The position numbers and the translations under genes are program-made. The notes below the pieces were generated by a model. That model did not search any database. It saw nothing but the letters and a program-made list of their open reading frames with translations, and was not told where the DNA came from. Shown in pieces: positions 9,266 through 19,591 of a stretch of 64,000 nt of DNA. Numbering within the stretch: the stretch's first letter is position 1; every line of letters begins with the position of its first letter. Origin of the DNA: Amorphophallus konjac (taxonomy: Eukaryota; Streptophyta; Magnoliopsida; Alismatales; Araceae); the NCBI GenBank assembly GCA_022559845.1, contig JAHNEJ010003341.1, forward strand, positions 1-64,000, written 5' to 3'.

Positions 9266-11600
9266 TGTAATGCCCCGGATTTTTCAGATCCTTGTTCATG
9301 GGTCTTGGATCTGGTTTCTCGGAGTGTCTGACTCCTTTATGTCCAAAATTTCGTTTCGGACATCTTTCGTGTTCGGATCGGCACGATCCGGAGTTGTTTC
9401 GGAGGCCCGGAAACGTTCCGCGGCTTTTCCGCGTGTGTTTTCTGATTCCCGGTGTGTGTTTCGGTAATTCCTTCGGAACCTCGTTGCGGGTGAACCGGGT
9501 TGTTCACCAGGGCACGAGTGGTACCGTTGCGATCGATGCGTTCCGAGGATCGTGGAAACATGATTTTCTATTTTTCGGTATTTTTGAGAATTTTTGGATT
9601 TTCTATATTAACCTCCTTTTCTCTCTCTCCCCTCTCATTTCTCTTTTCTCTCCCTCTCTCTTCTCACGCTCTCTCCTCTCTCCCTCTCTCTCCGGCGGCC
9701 GACGGGTTGGAGCGTGGGCGAGGTGGGGACGGTGCGGGAGAGGCATGGGCGAGGATGGATGAGGATCGAGGTGGCGGAGGCGTGGTGAAGCTCGATCGTG
9801 GGTTCGTGGAACGGCGAGGCTTCAACGGCGTTTTCTTCGTGGATCGGCATCCACGGCACGTCGTTTCTTCGGTGGAGGTAGGGAGATGGACCCTCAACCC
9901 ACGTACTTCATTTTTCGTGAGTTTTGTAGGCCGTGGTGAGCCGAGCGAGCTAAACGGGGTGATTTGGGGAAAATGCATGTTTTTGGGTGTATGAGCCGGA
10001 TCTCCCGTTTTACGGTGTTTTTGGCCGTTCCAGGGGTTTAGATGCATGCCTAGGGGCTTGGGGATGGTTTCTCCTTTTGTTTCCCCTTCACTTTGGGGTG
10101 GACGGGGCGTGGAATGGTTTTTCCCGTGATTTCCATCGTTTTCGGGCGCGGACTGAGAACACGCTAGTCTCGGCTAGCGCATTCTTGAGGGTCGCGCCAC
10201 CCCGATAGGGCGTGTTCATCGGAGAAGATGAACAGTATGGCGGTTCCTGTCGCGCTATAGAGTTATGGCGCGTTCAGGATTGTCGCGCTATAGGATCATA
10301 GCGCGACCTGGCCTGGTCGCGCTATGGACCTATAGCGCGTTCATTACTGTCGCGCTATAGGATCCTAGCGCGTTCTGCTTGAACGCGCTATGGACATATA
10401 GCGCGTTCTTGGAGGTGACCAGTCGGGCTGCCCGGGGCGGGCGGTCTGCGGTTGATTATGCTCCCCTTGGGCCGTGTGTGTCTCGGAGACCCCGTGGAGT
10501 TCCGTGACCGTGTCTTGGGTGTTCGGAGGTTCCGTGTTCCCCCGATTAGCGTGCCCATCGGTTTAAGGGTGCGGGTGACCTTCTAGCGTTCCGATTGTGT
10601 TGTGTTGGTCTCCGGTCGACCCGATTGTGACCCAGTGGTCGACCTTTGGCCTCGTGAGTGTCCCGGACACCACGTGGGTTTCGTTACCGTGTTTAGGGGT
10701 GTCTGGAGGTATCGCGTTACCTCGATAAGCGTGCCCGTGGGCTTGGTGGGTCCGGGTGACCCCAGGTGTTCCGGGCTTCCGTGTTCTTGCTAGATCGAGT
10801 CACCGTGTATCGGTGTGAGTGCAATGAGGTTTCCCCGCAAGTCGTGGCTTCTCTGGAAGGTGGCTTCCGAGTGGGCCAAGCGTGTGGCCTTAGACGGTGA
10901 GTCCAGTCTCCTAGCCTGGGGCTGGAGGTTTCTTAAGTTCCCTCCTCGAGGGATGGGTCTCGACGGTTGTGAACTGCCTCGTGAGTTATCGCATTGTGGT
11001 TTTGGACCTAAGGATTAGGCCAGATTGATGGCTCAGTGCTGTCATGTGCAACGGTCTTGACCCCGAGTCTTGTGACTCAAAGGCCGTTGGGTTTCGTAGG
11101 TCTAGTGGACCATCTAGAGTCTGGTGGCGTAGTGCCACCTGTTACTCCGTGTTACTCGCAATGGGTGCGTGCGTGATTTTCTGTGTCCACGTTCTGTGAC
11201 ACGTCCACTAGTCATATCCTTCTTACGGCACGCGTGTGCTGACCCACCTGGGAGTGGTGGAGCGGCTGACCCGAGAGAGACGGTGAGTAGGTTGGTTACC
11301 GTAGGGCCCCCACATACAGCCGAGTCCGGGCTTAGGGGGAATTACCAGCTAGAGGACAGGCCTAGGGCGTATGGTCTGAGTGTGCACACGAGGTTGGGGG
11401 CGTCAGAAGGCGCCGGCAGGTGAGACCCCAACTAGTCCTTGTTCTGTGGTACTGGTTACTGTGTGTGTCTGAGTCTCCGCCTGGGGCGTGGTAGCTAGAC
11501 ACTTGTGACACGGTGTAAGACGTCAGGGGACGCATCCGGTCGTTCTTCTAGTGGGTGGTGCTTCTGTCACGAGACGTGAGTCGTCGTGTACCGGGTTCTG
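9266..11600 (+). mobile_element. Plus-strand solo-type LTR, left part
   Basis: It starts TGTAATGCCCCGG at 9266 and follows the LARD LTRs in structure (GGATCGG…TCCGGAGT blocks, CT-rich leader near 9620-9690). It stops at the TTCTG target of the LARD-like element. The remainder lies at 31469-32265. The flanks ACAGC (9261-9265) and ACATC (32266-32270) match at four of five bases, as expected for an old target duplication. No internal region is attached on either side, which fits a solo LTR. Confidence 0.65.
10249..10408. repeat. Five-unit hairpin array (CGCGCTATAG type)
   Basis: Five consecutive units each pair a GTCGCGCTATAG-like arm with an ATAGCGCGTTC-like arm across a 4-6 base loop (GATC, ACCT, ACAT), repeating every 34-36 bases. 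Each unit could form a cruciform or RNA hairpin. The array lies about 1 kb into the LTR, downstream of the promoter region. Confidence 0.85.
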
Positions 11601-11940
11601 TGTAATGCCCCGGGTTTTTTGGATCCTTCTTCGTGGGTCCCGGATCTACTTTCTCGGAGCGTCCAACTCCGTTGTGTCCGAAATTTCGTTTCGGAGATCT
11701 TTCGTGTTCGGATCGGTGCGATCCGGAGTCGTTTCGGAGGCCCAGAGGCGTTCCGCGGCTTTTTCCGCGTGTGTTTTCCGATTCCCGGCGTGGGTTTCGG
11801 CTTTCCCTTCGGAAGCTTGTTGCGGGTGAACCGGGCCGTTCACCTGGGTGCGAGTGGTACCGTTGCAACCGGTGCGTCCCGAGGATCGCGAGGGTGTGAT
11901 TTTCTATTTTTCTGGATTTTTCCGAATTTCCGGATTTTCC

Positions 11941-11949
11941 TATATATAA
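11941..11949 (+). promoter_or_regulatory. LARD 5' LTR TATA box
   Basis: TATATATAA lies 340 bases into the LTR, followed by a strongly CT-rich stretch typical of a transcript leader. The 3' LTR has TATATAAA at the equivalent place (28455). Confidence 0.65.
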
Positions 11950-12494
11950 CTCTTTTCTCTCTCCCCTCTCATTTCTCTTTTCTCTCCCTCTCTCTTCTCA
12001 CGCTCTCTCCTCTCTCCCTCTCTCTCCGACGGCCGACGGGGCGGAGTACGGGCGAGGTGGGGACGGCGCGGGCGAGGTACGGGCGAGGATGGATGAGGAT
12101 CGAGGCGGTGGCGGCGCGTGGAAGCTCGGTCGTGAGTTCGTGGAACGGCGAGGCTTCAACGGCGTTTTCTTAGTGGATCGGCGTCCACGGTGCGCGAAAT
12201 CTTCGGTGGAGGTAGGGTGATGGACCCCCAGCTCGTGCGCTTCAATTCCTGAGAGTTTGGTAGGCCGTGGTGAGCCGAGCGGGTCGTTTGGGGCGTTTTG
12301 GGTAAAATCATGTTTTGGGGAGTGATCGCCCGATCTAGCGATTCATTGCCTTTTAGGCCGATCCGAGGCCATAGATGCATGCTAGGGGTTGTTGGGGAGT
12401 TTCCCCTATGTTCTCCCCTTCATCCGTGGATGATTGGGGTCTGGCGTGGATTTTTGGGTGTTTTCCCGCCGTTCCCAGTTTTCCGAAATGATCG

Positions 12495-12765
12495 CGGTCC
12501 ACCAGAAACCGCTACCATCTGGTCGCGGTCCTGGGAGAACCGCTTTCATCCTTTGTGTTTGACTCGAAAGGCCTTCGAGCGTCGCGGACGTGCGATCGAC
12601 CGCTTTTGTCTGGTCACGGTTAGGGGACGACCGCTACCACCTGGTCGCGGTCCTCGGGCGACCTTGATCGTGGCTTGTCGCGATTGTGAGGCGACCGTGA
12701 TAGCCTGGTCGCGGTCATCGGTCGACCGCTACCATCTGGTCGCGGTCACCAGGTGACCACTACCA
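12495..12765. repeat. Hairpin array (GGTCGCGGTC type), 5' LTR
   Basis: About six repeats of the layout CTGGTCGCGGTC, a short loop, then GACCGCTACCA. The arms are self-complementary and the units recur at about 35-45 bases. The same array occurs in the 3' LTR at about 29007-29297. Confidence 0.8.
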
Positions 12766-14935
12766 TGTTCTGGTTCCTGTTTGCGCTGTTTTGACCCCCG
12801 ATCAACCCGGTTGTGACCCAGTGGTTGACTTTAGGTCTCGTGAGTATCTCGGACACCCCGTGGAGTTCCGTGACCATGTCTTTGGGTGTCCAGAGGTTGT
12901 CCCACTTACCTCGTTTTGCGTGTCATGCGCTTAAGGGTCCGGGTGACCTTTTAACGTCCCGATTATGTTGTGTTGGCCTTCGGTCGACTCGGTTGTGACC
13001 CAGTGGTCGACCTCCGGCCTTGTAAGTATCCCGGACACCCCATGGGTTTTGTGTCTGTGTTTTTGGGGTGTCGGGAGGGACCGTGTTGCCTCGATTAGCG
13101 TGCCCGTAGGTGTGGTGGGTCTGGGTGATCCCACGTGTTCCGGGCTTTCGTGTTACGCTCGATCGAGTCACCGTGTATCGGTGTGCGTGCGGTGGGGTCT
13201 CCCCCACATGTCGTGAGTTTCTTTGGAAGGCGATTCCCATGTGGGCCATGTGTTTGGCCTTGGACTGCGAGTCCAGTTATCCGGCCTGGGGCTGGAGGTT
13301 TCCCGCTTGCTTCAAGATGGGAAATCGTCGTGGTGGCTTGTGTGCTGCCCTGGGAATCGTGCTTCTGTGTTTTCCGTGTGGCCCGTGTGGGTGGCCTTGG
13401 TCCCTTGCGTTCCCTTCCCGAGGGAGTGGTCTTGGCGACTCGTGAGTTGTCTCGGTACTTGTGCTACCGTGGTTTTAGACCTAGAGATTGGACTAGATTG
13501 ACGGCCTTGTGCTGTTGCGTACAACGGTCTTGACCCCGAGTCTTGTGACTCAAGGACCGTTGGCTGTAGTGTGTATAGAGGACTGTCTAGAGTCTAGTGG
13601 CTTAAGTGCCACTCGAGTTTTCTCGACTCTCGCGCACGGTGCGTGAGTGGACGTGGACTGTGAGTCCCGTTTCTTCTCCGACTGTGGTCACTGTGCGACG
13701 GGGCCGGTACGTGGGGTGGTCCCCGTACGTCGTCGGATTCGGACGTTGTTTTCCGTTGAGTTGAGAGTCTACTCCTTCAGTGACCCTCCACTAGTCGTAG
13801 CCTACCAGTACGCCTGTACTGGTCGCACCAGGGAGTGGTGTACGGGCTTACCCTGAGGACGGTTAGACTGGTTTCCGTCGGGCCCCTCGTCGTAGCCAGA
13901 GTCCGGCTGCGGGGGAAAACCAGTCAGAGGGCCAGACCTAGGACGCGTGGTCTGTGTGTGCACACGTGGTTGGGGGCGGTTGGACCCACGTCGACGGGCG
14001 TGACCCCAGCTAGTTACTTGTTTGTGGTTACTTGTACGGTGTCTGCGCCTCGGGTAGGACCTACCACGTCAGATGGTTCACCTGCGATGCGGTGTAAGAC
14101 GTCAGGGGACGCTACCGGCTGTGCTTCTAGTGGGTGGTACTCCTGTCGAGTACGGAGTGACAGACTGTCAGTCTCTGTGTCTTTGACCTTCGGGTTTTTG
14201 GTCGTGTTGACCGGTGAGTTCGGTTGTTTCACCTTGACGCGTGTGTCGGTTCTTGCGCCGTGAGACTAGTGCTAGTGGCTTTACCGAGGTGGCGTCTTGT
14301 TGTGCGGTACCCGCGATCGGATGGTCGGGGTTGCACCTTGGACAGCGTGTCCAGATTGGCTGTCCGGGGGACAGACCTCTACGGCGTGGTTGCCGTGTGT
14401 TCTTACTTCGGTAGGTGGTACTAGCGTGGTTCGGTAGCTTCGACCGCGTGGTCGAGGTCTGCCTTCTGGCAGTAGGAGTAGCTGTAGTGCCGAGTTTTGA
14501 CCGGCCACCGGTTTGCTGTTCCTGCTGTAGTCGTAGCTCTCCTTTCCGCTACCGCCGTTATTTCCGGTTGGGGTTCCGCGGGATCCCTGCTGAGTCTCTG
14601 TTTTGGAGACTCATTCCATGCTTTTCAGGTGTGGTGGTTCTTCCTCGAGGTTCGAGGGTGCGGAGCGGAAGTTCTCAGTTGCCAGCTTGCCGGGCCCAGT
14701 GTTCACTTGGCATGTGGTACGCTTTACTGCTTTAGACTGTACTTTCTGTTGGACTGGACTCTGTTGTAGTTGTTTATTTATTTCTGTTAATTGTTGAGTT
14801 GTCCTGCTTTATTTCCTATTTCTTTGTGCCTCCACACTCCTTTTAGCCCTTCCGAGCCCTCCCGGCTCGTGGGCGGCGGTGCGAGTCTCGGGTTATCGGG
14901 CCTTCCCGGTAATCAGATTCTCGTGTCGTTACAGC

Positions 14936-14947
14936 TGGTATCAGAGC
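14936..14947 (+). other. LARD primer-binding site
   Basis: TGGTATCAGAGC, complementary to the 3' end of plant initiator-Met tRNA, two bases after the 5' LTR end. Confidence 0.9.
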
Positions 14948-16017
14948 GGTCGTTGTGGACATACATAGGAATTTGAAATATTGCAGTGATTAGAGTCCAT
15001 AAGGTCCAGTACAGTCGGCAGCTGGCATAGGGTTTTGTGCTTGTTTTTCCGCTTTGTTTCTCGCTTGAGAGCTTGAGTGCGCTGTGCGGCGCTGTGAAGG
15101 TGGTTGCTGTCCGCGGCTTTCATGCCAGCATGGGGTCTAAGGATCGAGGTCGAGAGCCTTCTCCCTCATCGGTGGTGGCCCTGGTTGTGCTGCGTTGGGC
15201 AGAGGTTGCTGGCAGGCGTGAGTTCGCGGTGCTGCGTTCGAGCAACCTGCAGCGTGGTCAGGTGGCTGGTGCGGACTGTTCTTGGTTAAGTGGCCGTGAG
15301 CGTGCTCTGAGGGAGCTGCTGTCGGTTTTTGGTCACTCCAGCTTGAGGTTTGTCCAGCTCCTGAGGCGTTCTGATCGAGAAGTGTGCTCGGGTGAGCGAA
15401 ATATCTTCTCGGTGAGCGGCTGTTTTGTCGAGCCTGATGATCTTGTCGTGCTCTGTGGCGTCAGAAATGACGTGTCGGTCCCGATTGTTTTATGGATTTC
15501 GAGGTAGGATTGGGCTGTGGTGTCCCAGTAAGTCTTGCTCCTGCGCTCTTGTGTGCGATTGGGTTGTGTTCGCCCTGAAGTTGGCTTGAGATGTGAAGGC
15601 TCCGCGGTGAGTTTCGGGACTCGAGGGTGAGCATCGGCGGTTGTCGGTTATGGCTCGTGTTGAGGCTCTTAGCGTGATGTGTTGCAGTTTGAGGAATTGC
15701 AGCAGTGGTGCATCGAGAGATGCTGTGATTGTGGTCCGACGTGACACTCATCGAGTGTGTCGAAGGCGCTGACCTGATGGAAGAGATGGCTTTCCTTGGT
15801 GCTGGATGGTGTTGTTTCCAGCATGTGCAAGGTTCGAGGTCAGGTCGAGCGTGAAGCTCTTCCGTTGATCGGAAGTGCGTTTGGTCTCCCCTTTGGTTGG
15901 AGAGATTGTGTTGGGCTAAGGTTCGTCATCTTGCATTGGGTGCCCGGATTGGTTGGCCTTGTGTGCCATGAAGTCCGTGCGAGACGTGCTCCTTGTCTTG
16001 GCAAGGCGGTTGCCTGT
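14948..16017 (+). other. LARD internal region, left part
   Basis: GC-rich, with ORFs up to 156 codons (15037-15507) but no gag, zinc-knuckle or other domain that I recognise. Treated as non-coding. Confidence 0.55.
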
Positions 16018-16022
16018 GAGAA
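16018..16022 (+). repeat. Target duplication GAGAA, left
   Basis: GAGAA directly before the Tekay LTR. The identical copy is at 26338-26342. Confidence 0.95.
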
Positions 16023-17139
16023 TGTAACGACCCGAGAATCCGATTACCGGGAAGGCCCGATAACCCGAGACTCGCACCGCCACCCACGAGCCCGAAGACT
16101 CGGAAGGGTTAAAAGGATGGTGTGGAAACTACACAAGTATCACAAATAATTGCAGAAATTAAACAGTTATGATATTAAGCAGGAAATGAATTTAACATTT
16201 TACATGGTCCACAATAAAATAACAACAACAGCAACAGTAGTCCACGACTAGTACAGTGACAAGAAAGAAAAGTACAGCTACACGGGGCATCCCCCGGCTC
16301 TGACCTCTGGCACTACCCCAGGACACCCGCACCACGCTTCCGCTGCGCTCCTGACGCGCTCCCCGAAGGTGGCGCCTCACCTGAAACACGGCGAAAACAC
16401 GCAGGGAATGAGTCTCGGAACAAGACTCAGTAGGGATCACTCGAACCCTACCTCGAAAAACGAGAAACCACTACTCTAGCGGTAGGAAAGTACCTCGGAA
16501 AGGAAAGCCCTGTACTCTACAGAACTAGACCCTAACGGCACGCAAACCGACACACGTGCCACGGTACGAGAAGACCGAAACTCAACGGTCGAACCGTCAA
16601 AACCCGAAGGTCGGAAACACACGACTGACAGTCTGACACTCCGTACTCGACAGGAGTACCACCCACTAGAAGCACAGCCGGTAGCGTCCCATGACGTCTT
16701 ACACCGTACCGCAGGTGAACCGCCTGACATGGTAGGTCCTACCCGAGGCGCAACACCGTACAAGTAACCACAAACAAGTGACTAGCTGGGGTCACGCCCG
16801 TCGACGTGGGTCCAACCGCCCCCAACCACGTGTGCACACACAGACCACGCGTCCCAGGTCTGGCCCTCTGACCGGTTTTCCCCTCAGCCGGACTCTGGCT
16901 GCAAGACGTGGGGCCCAACGGTAACCGGTCCACAAACCGTCTCTAAAGGTCAGCCCGTACACCACTCCCTGGTGCGACTAGCACACGCGTACTAGTAGGC
17001 TACGACTAGTGGAGGGTCACTGAAGGAGTAGACTCTCAAGTTACGGAAAACAACGCCCAAGCCCGACAACGTGTGGGAATCACCCCACGCACTAGTCCCG
17101 TCGCACGGAGACCACGGTCGGAGAAAAGCGAGGTTGCCA

Positions 17140-17830
17140 CCCTCATGGGGCAACACAGGAAGTGGCGGTCCGACCCTCAGACCGTCACTGCCAAATGGCG
17201 GTCCACTCTAGGGCCGTCACTTGAAAATAGCGGTCTAAGGCGGACCGTCACACGGCCAGGGGGTAGGGGGAAGCGACGCGCCTACCCTAGTGCGTCGCTT
17301 GGAAGCGGCGCACCTAGGCCAGGGCGTCACATGGCACCCCACACCCACGAAAACCACAGGGAAAGTAACGCGCTTACCCTGGCGCGTCGCTTGCAAGCAA
17401 CGCGTCGGGCTCAGTGCGTTACTCGCATGTGACGCGCCTAGACCAGCGCGTCGCGTGGGCCTCACGCTCGGGATGGAAAGGGAAGTGACGCGCCTGCCCC
17501 AGCGCGTCGCTTGTAAGTAACGCGCTGGGCCCAGTGCGTCGCTTGGCCCATCCACATGGGGACAACAGGAAGTAACGCTCCTGCCCCAGTGCGTTACACG
17601 CATGTAACGCGCCTATCTCGGTGCGTTACATGGCCTGACCCCCAACGGTCAAAACCCAACGGTCGAAAGCATGTGACGGCCCAGCCCAGGGGCGTCACTA
17701 GCAAACGGCGGCCAGTCGCAGGACCGCTACAGCCCTCGACCCTAAAGGCCAACACCCAGGGAAGTAACGCACCCCTCTAGGGGCGTACAAGCATGTGACG
17801 GTCACTGGAGTGACCGTCGCTTGCCCCAGA
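17140..17830. repeat. Hairpin array (GTGACGCGCC type), Tekay 3' LTR
   Basis: About a dozen units pair arms such as GTGACGCGCC with GCGCGTCGCTT or GTGCGTTAC across 6-8 base loops, with additional GGCGGTCC/GGACCGTCAC units at the left. Arm sequences drift along the array but remain complementary within a unit. The identical array is in the 5' LTR at about 24746-25437, and a diverged version is in the old LTR at 32270-32745. Confidence 0.85.
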
Positions 17831-18380
17831 GCACGCTACGGCGGGAAAACCCCAAAAACACCAACCACGCCCCCGTACCTCCACCGGAGAGGGGGAAAAC
17901 AAGGGGGAAGACCCCTGGGGACCCCTAGCATGCATCTAAACCACCAAAACATAGAATCATGGGCTAAAACCATAGATCGGGCGGCTCTCCCCAAAACATG
18001 GAAAAACCCCAAAAACGCCCAAACATGCCTCTCTCGGCCTCCCCGCGGCCTACAAACCACGGAAAAGAACGGCGAAGAGCTAGGGAACGTCACCCTACCT
18101 CAATGGAGCGAATGCTCCGCCGGATCGTCCACGAATCGCGAAGAACGCTTGAAAACCCTCGTTCTTCCTTAAGCTTCCCACGCTTGCCGCACGCCCCCAC
18201 GACCGCCTCGCCGCCGCCCACGTCGCCGCGCCGTCGCCCCGCCGCCGTCTGCAGCCGGAGGGGAGCTCGCCGTGGCCAACCGGGAGGAAGAGAGGGAGAG
18301 GGAGGGAGACACGGTGGAGGAGGAAGGAGGAAGAAGAAGAGAGGAAGAAGAAGATGGTGGGGGAGAGAGAAAAGAAAAAG

Positions 18381-18390
18381 GGTTTTATAG
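18381..18390 (-). promoter_or_regulatory. Tekay LTR TATA box
   Basis: The minus strand reads CTATAAAACC. The copy in the 5' LTR (25988-25997) would drive the element's transcript. Confidence 0.6.
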
Positions 18391-18729
18391 AAAAACCCGG
18401 AAAATCCGTAAAATTCCAAAAAATAGGAAATCACACCCCCGCGATCCTCGGAACGCACCGATCGCAACGGTACCACTCGTGTCCGTGTGAACAGCCCGGT
18501 TCACCCGCAACGAGCGTCCGAAGAGAAAAGCCGAAACACACACCGGGAATCGGAAAACACACGCGGAAAAAGCCGCGGAACGCCTCCGGGCCTCCGAAAC
18601 GACTCCGGATCGCGCCGATCCGAACACGAAAGATGTCCGAAACGAAATTTCGGACACAACGGAGCCGGACACTCCGAAAACTAGATCCGGGACCCATGAA
18701 GAAGGATCCGAAAGGTCCGGGATATTACA

Positions 18730-18744
18730 GCCCTCCCCCCTTAA
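18730..18744 (-). other. Tekay polypurine tract
   Basis: The minus strand reads TTAAGGGGGGAGGGC directly before the 3' LTR. It serves as plus-strand DNA primer. Just upstream is AATTTCGAGGACGAAATT, a palindromic motif also present before the LARD 3' LTR. Confidence 0.9.
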
Positions 18745-18796
18745 GGAATTTCGTCCTCGAAATTGAGAACAACCCAAGGGGAAAGAAGAGGAAGAC

Positions 18797-19591
18797 TCAC
18801 TCAAACAGGTACGGGAACTGCTGACGCATCTCGTCCTCACGTTCCCACGAAGCCTCACCACCAGAGTGTCGTTGCCACACGACTTTTACCAAGGGAATGA
18901 CCTTGTTCCGCAGGCGCTGCTCTCGCCTATCCTCCACGCGGATCGGAAACTCTGGGAGAGAAAGATCTGGAGTCACCTCAGGCCAAACGGAAAACTCGAG
19001 CACATGAGAGTCATCGGGCATATACTTCCGCAACATAGAGACGTGGAACACGTCATGCACCGACGCCAACTCAGAGGGTAACTGCAACCGGTAAGCAACC
19101 TCACCGATGCGCTCCACAATCGCGAAAGGACCAATATAGCGGGGACTCAGCTTCCCACGCCGTCCAAACCGCATCACCCCCTTCATCGGAGAAACTCTCA
19201 AGAACACATGATCGCCCACGGCGAACTCGAGGGGCTGCCGCCTACGGTCAGCATAGCTCTTCTGCCGACTCTGGGCCGCCAACATGTTCTGACGAACCAG
19301 GTGCACAACATCCACACATTGCTGCACCAATTCCGGTCCCGTCAAAACACGCTCACCCACCTCAAACCAATCAAGTGGAGTCCGACAAGGACGCCCATAC
19401 AATGCCTCATAAGGAGCCATGCCGATGCTCGAATGAAAGCTGTTGTTATAGGCAAACTCCACTAACGGTAGGTGACGAATCCAACTCCCTTGCCACTCCA
19501 GGCAGCAGGATCTCAGCATGTCCTCCAAAGTCTGAATGGTCCTCTCAGACTGGCCATCCGACTGTGGATGATACGCCGAGCTAAATGCCAA
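18797..19591 (-). pseudogene. Tekay integrase C-terminal part with chromodomain-like tail
   Basis: A 264-residue frame that continues the integrase after a frameshift. It begins with the [19 protein letters not shown] block, which holds the catalytic Glu of the DDE triad (in SDGQSERT), passes through the GPY/F-like region (SPRYIGPFAIVERIGEVAYRL) and ends in a chromodomain-like segment (VKVVWQRHSGGEASWEREDEM). In chromoviruses this tail is thought to guide integration to particular chromatin. The frame is offset from the upstream pol frame by what looks like a single missing base at about 19615-19622. Confidence 0.88.

Larger units (their letters stand above)
11601..14933 (+). mobile_element. 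LARD 5' LTR
   Basis: It begins TGTAATGCCCCGGG and ends GTCGTTACA, 3,333 bases. It holds a TATA box at 11941, a CT-rich leader, a hairpin array at 12495-12765, and cysteine-rich shadow ORFs without domains. Compared with the 3' LTR there are many substitutions over its length, so this insertion is older than the nested Tekay copy. Confidence 0.85.
16023..18729 (-). mobile_element. Tekay 3' LTR
   Basis: On the minus strand it begins TGTAATATCCCGGACC at 18729 and ends CGGGTCGTTACA at 16023. Shadow ORFs here have no domains. The TATA-like CTATAAAACC is at 18381-18390, about 340 bases from the LTR start. Confidence 0.95.

Noticed and set aside
13110..13533. Cys/Trp-rich ORFs in the LARD LTRs (and copies at 29640-30063)
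   Set aside because: They lie inside LTR sequence in three overlapping frames with no domain. Their similarity between the two places is due to the LTR being duplicated.
17140..17830. CRISPR-like regular repeat array
   Set aside because: Units are hairpins with drifting sequence and short loops inside a plant LTR, without identical repeats and unique spacers.
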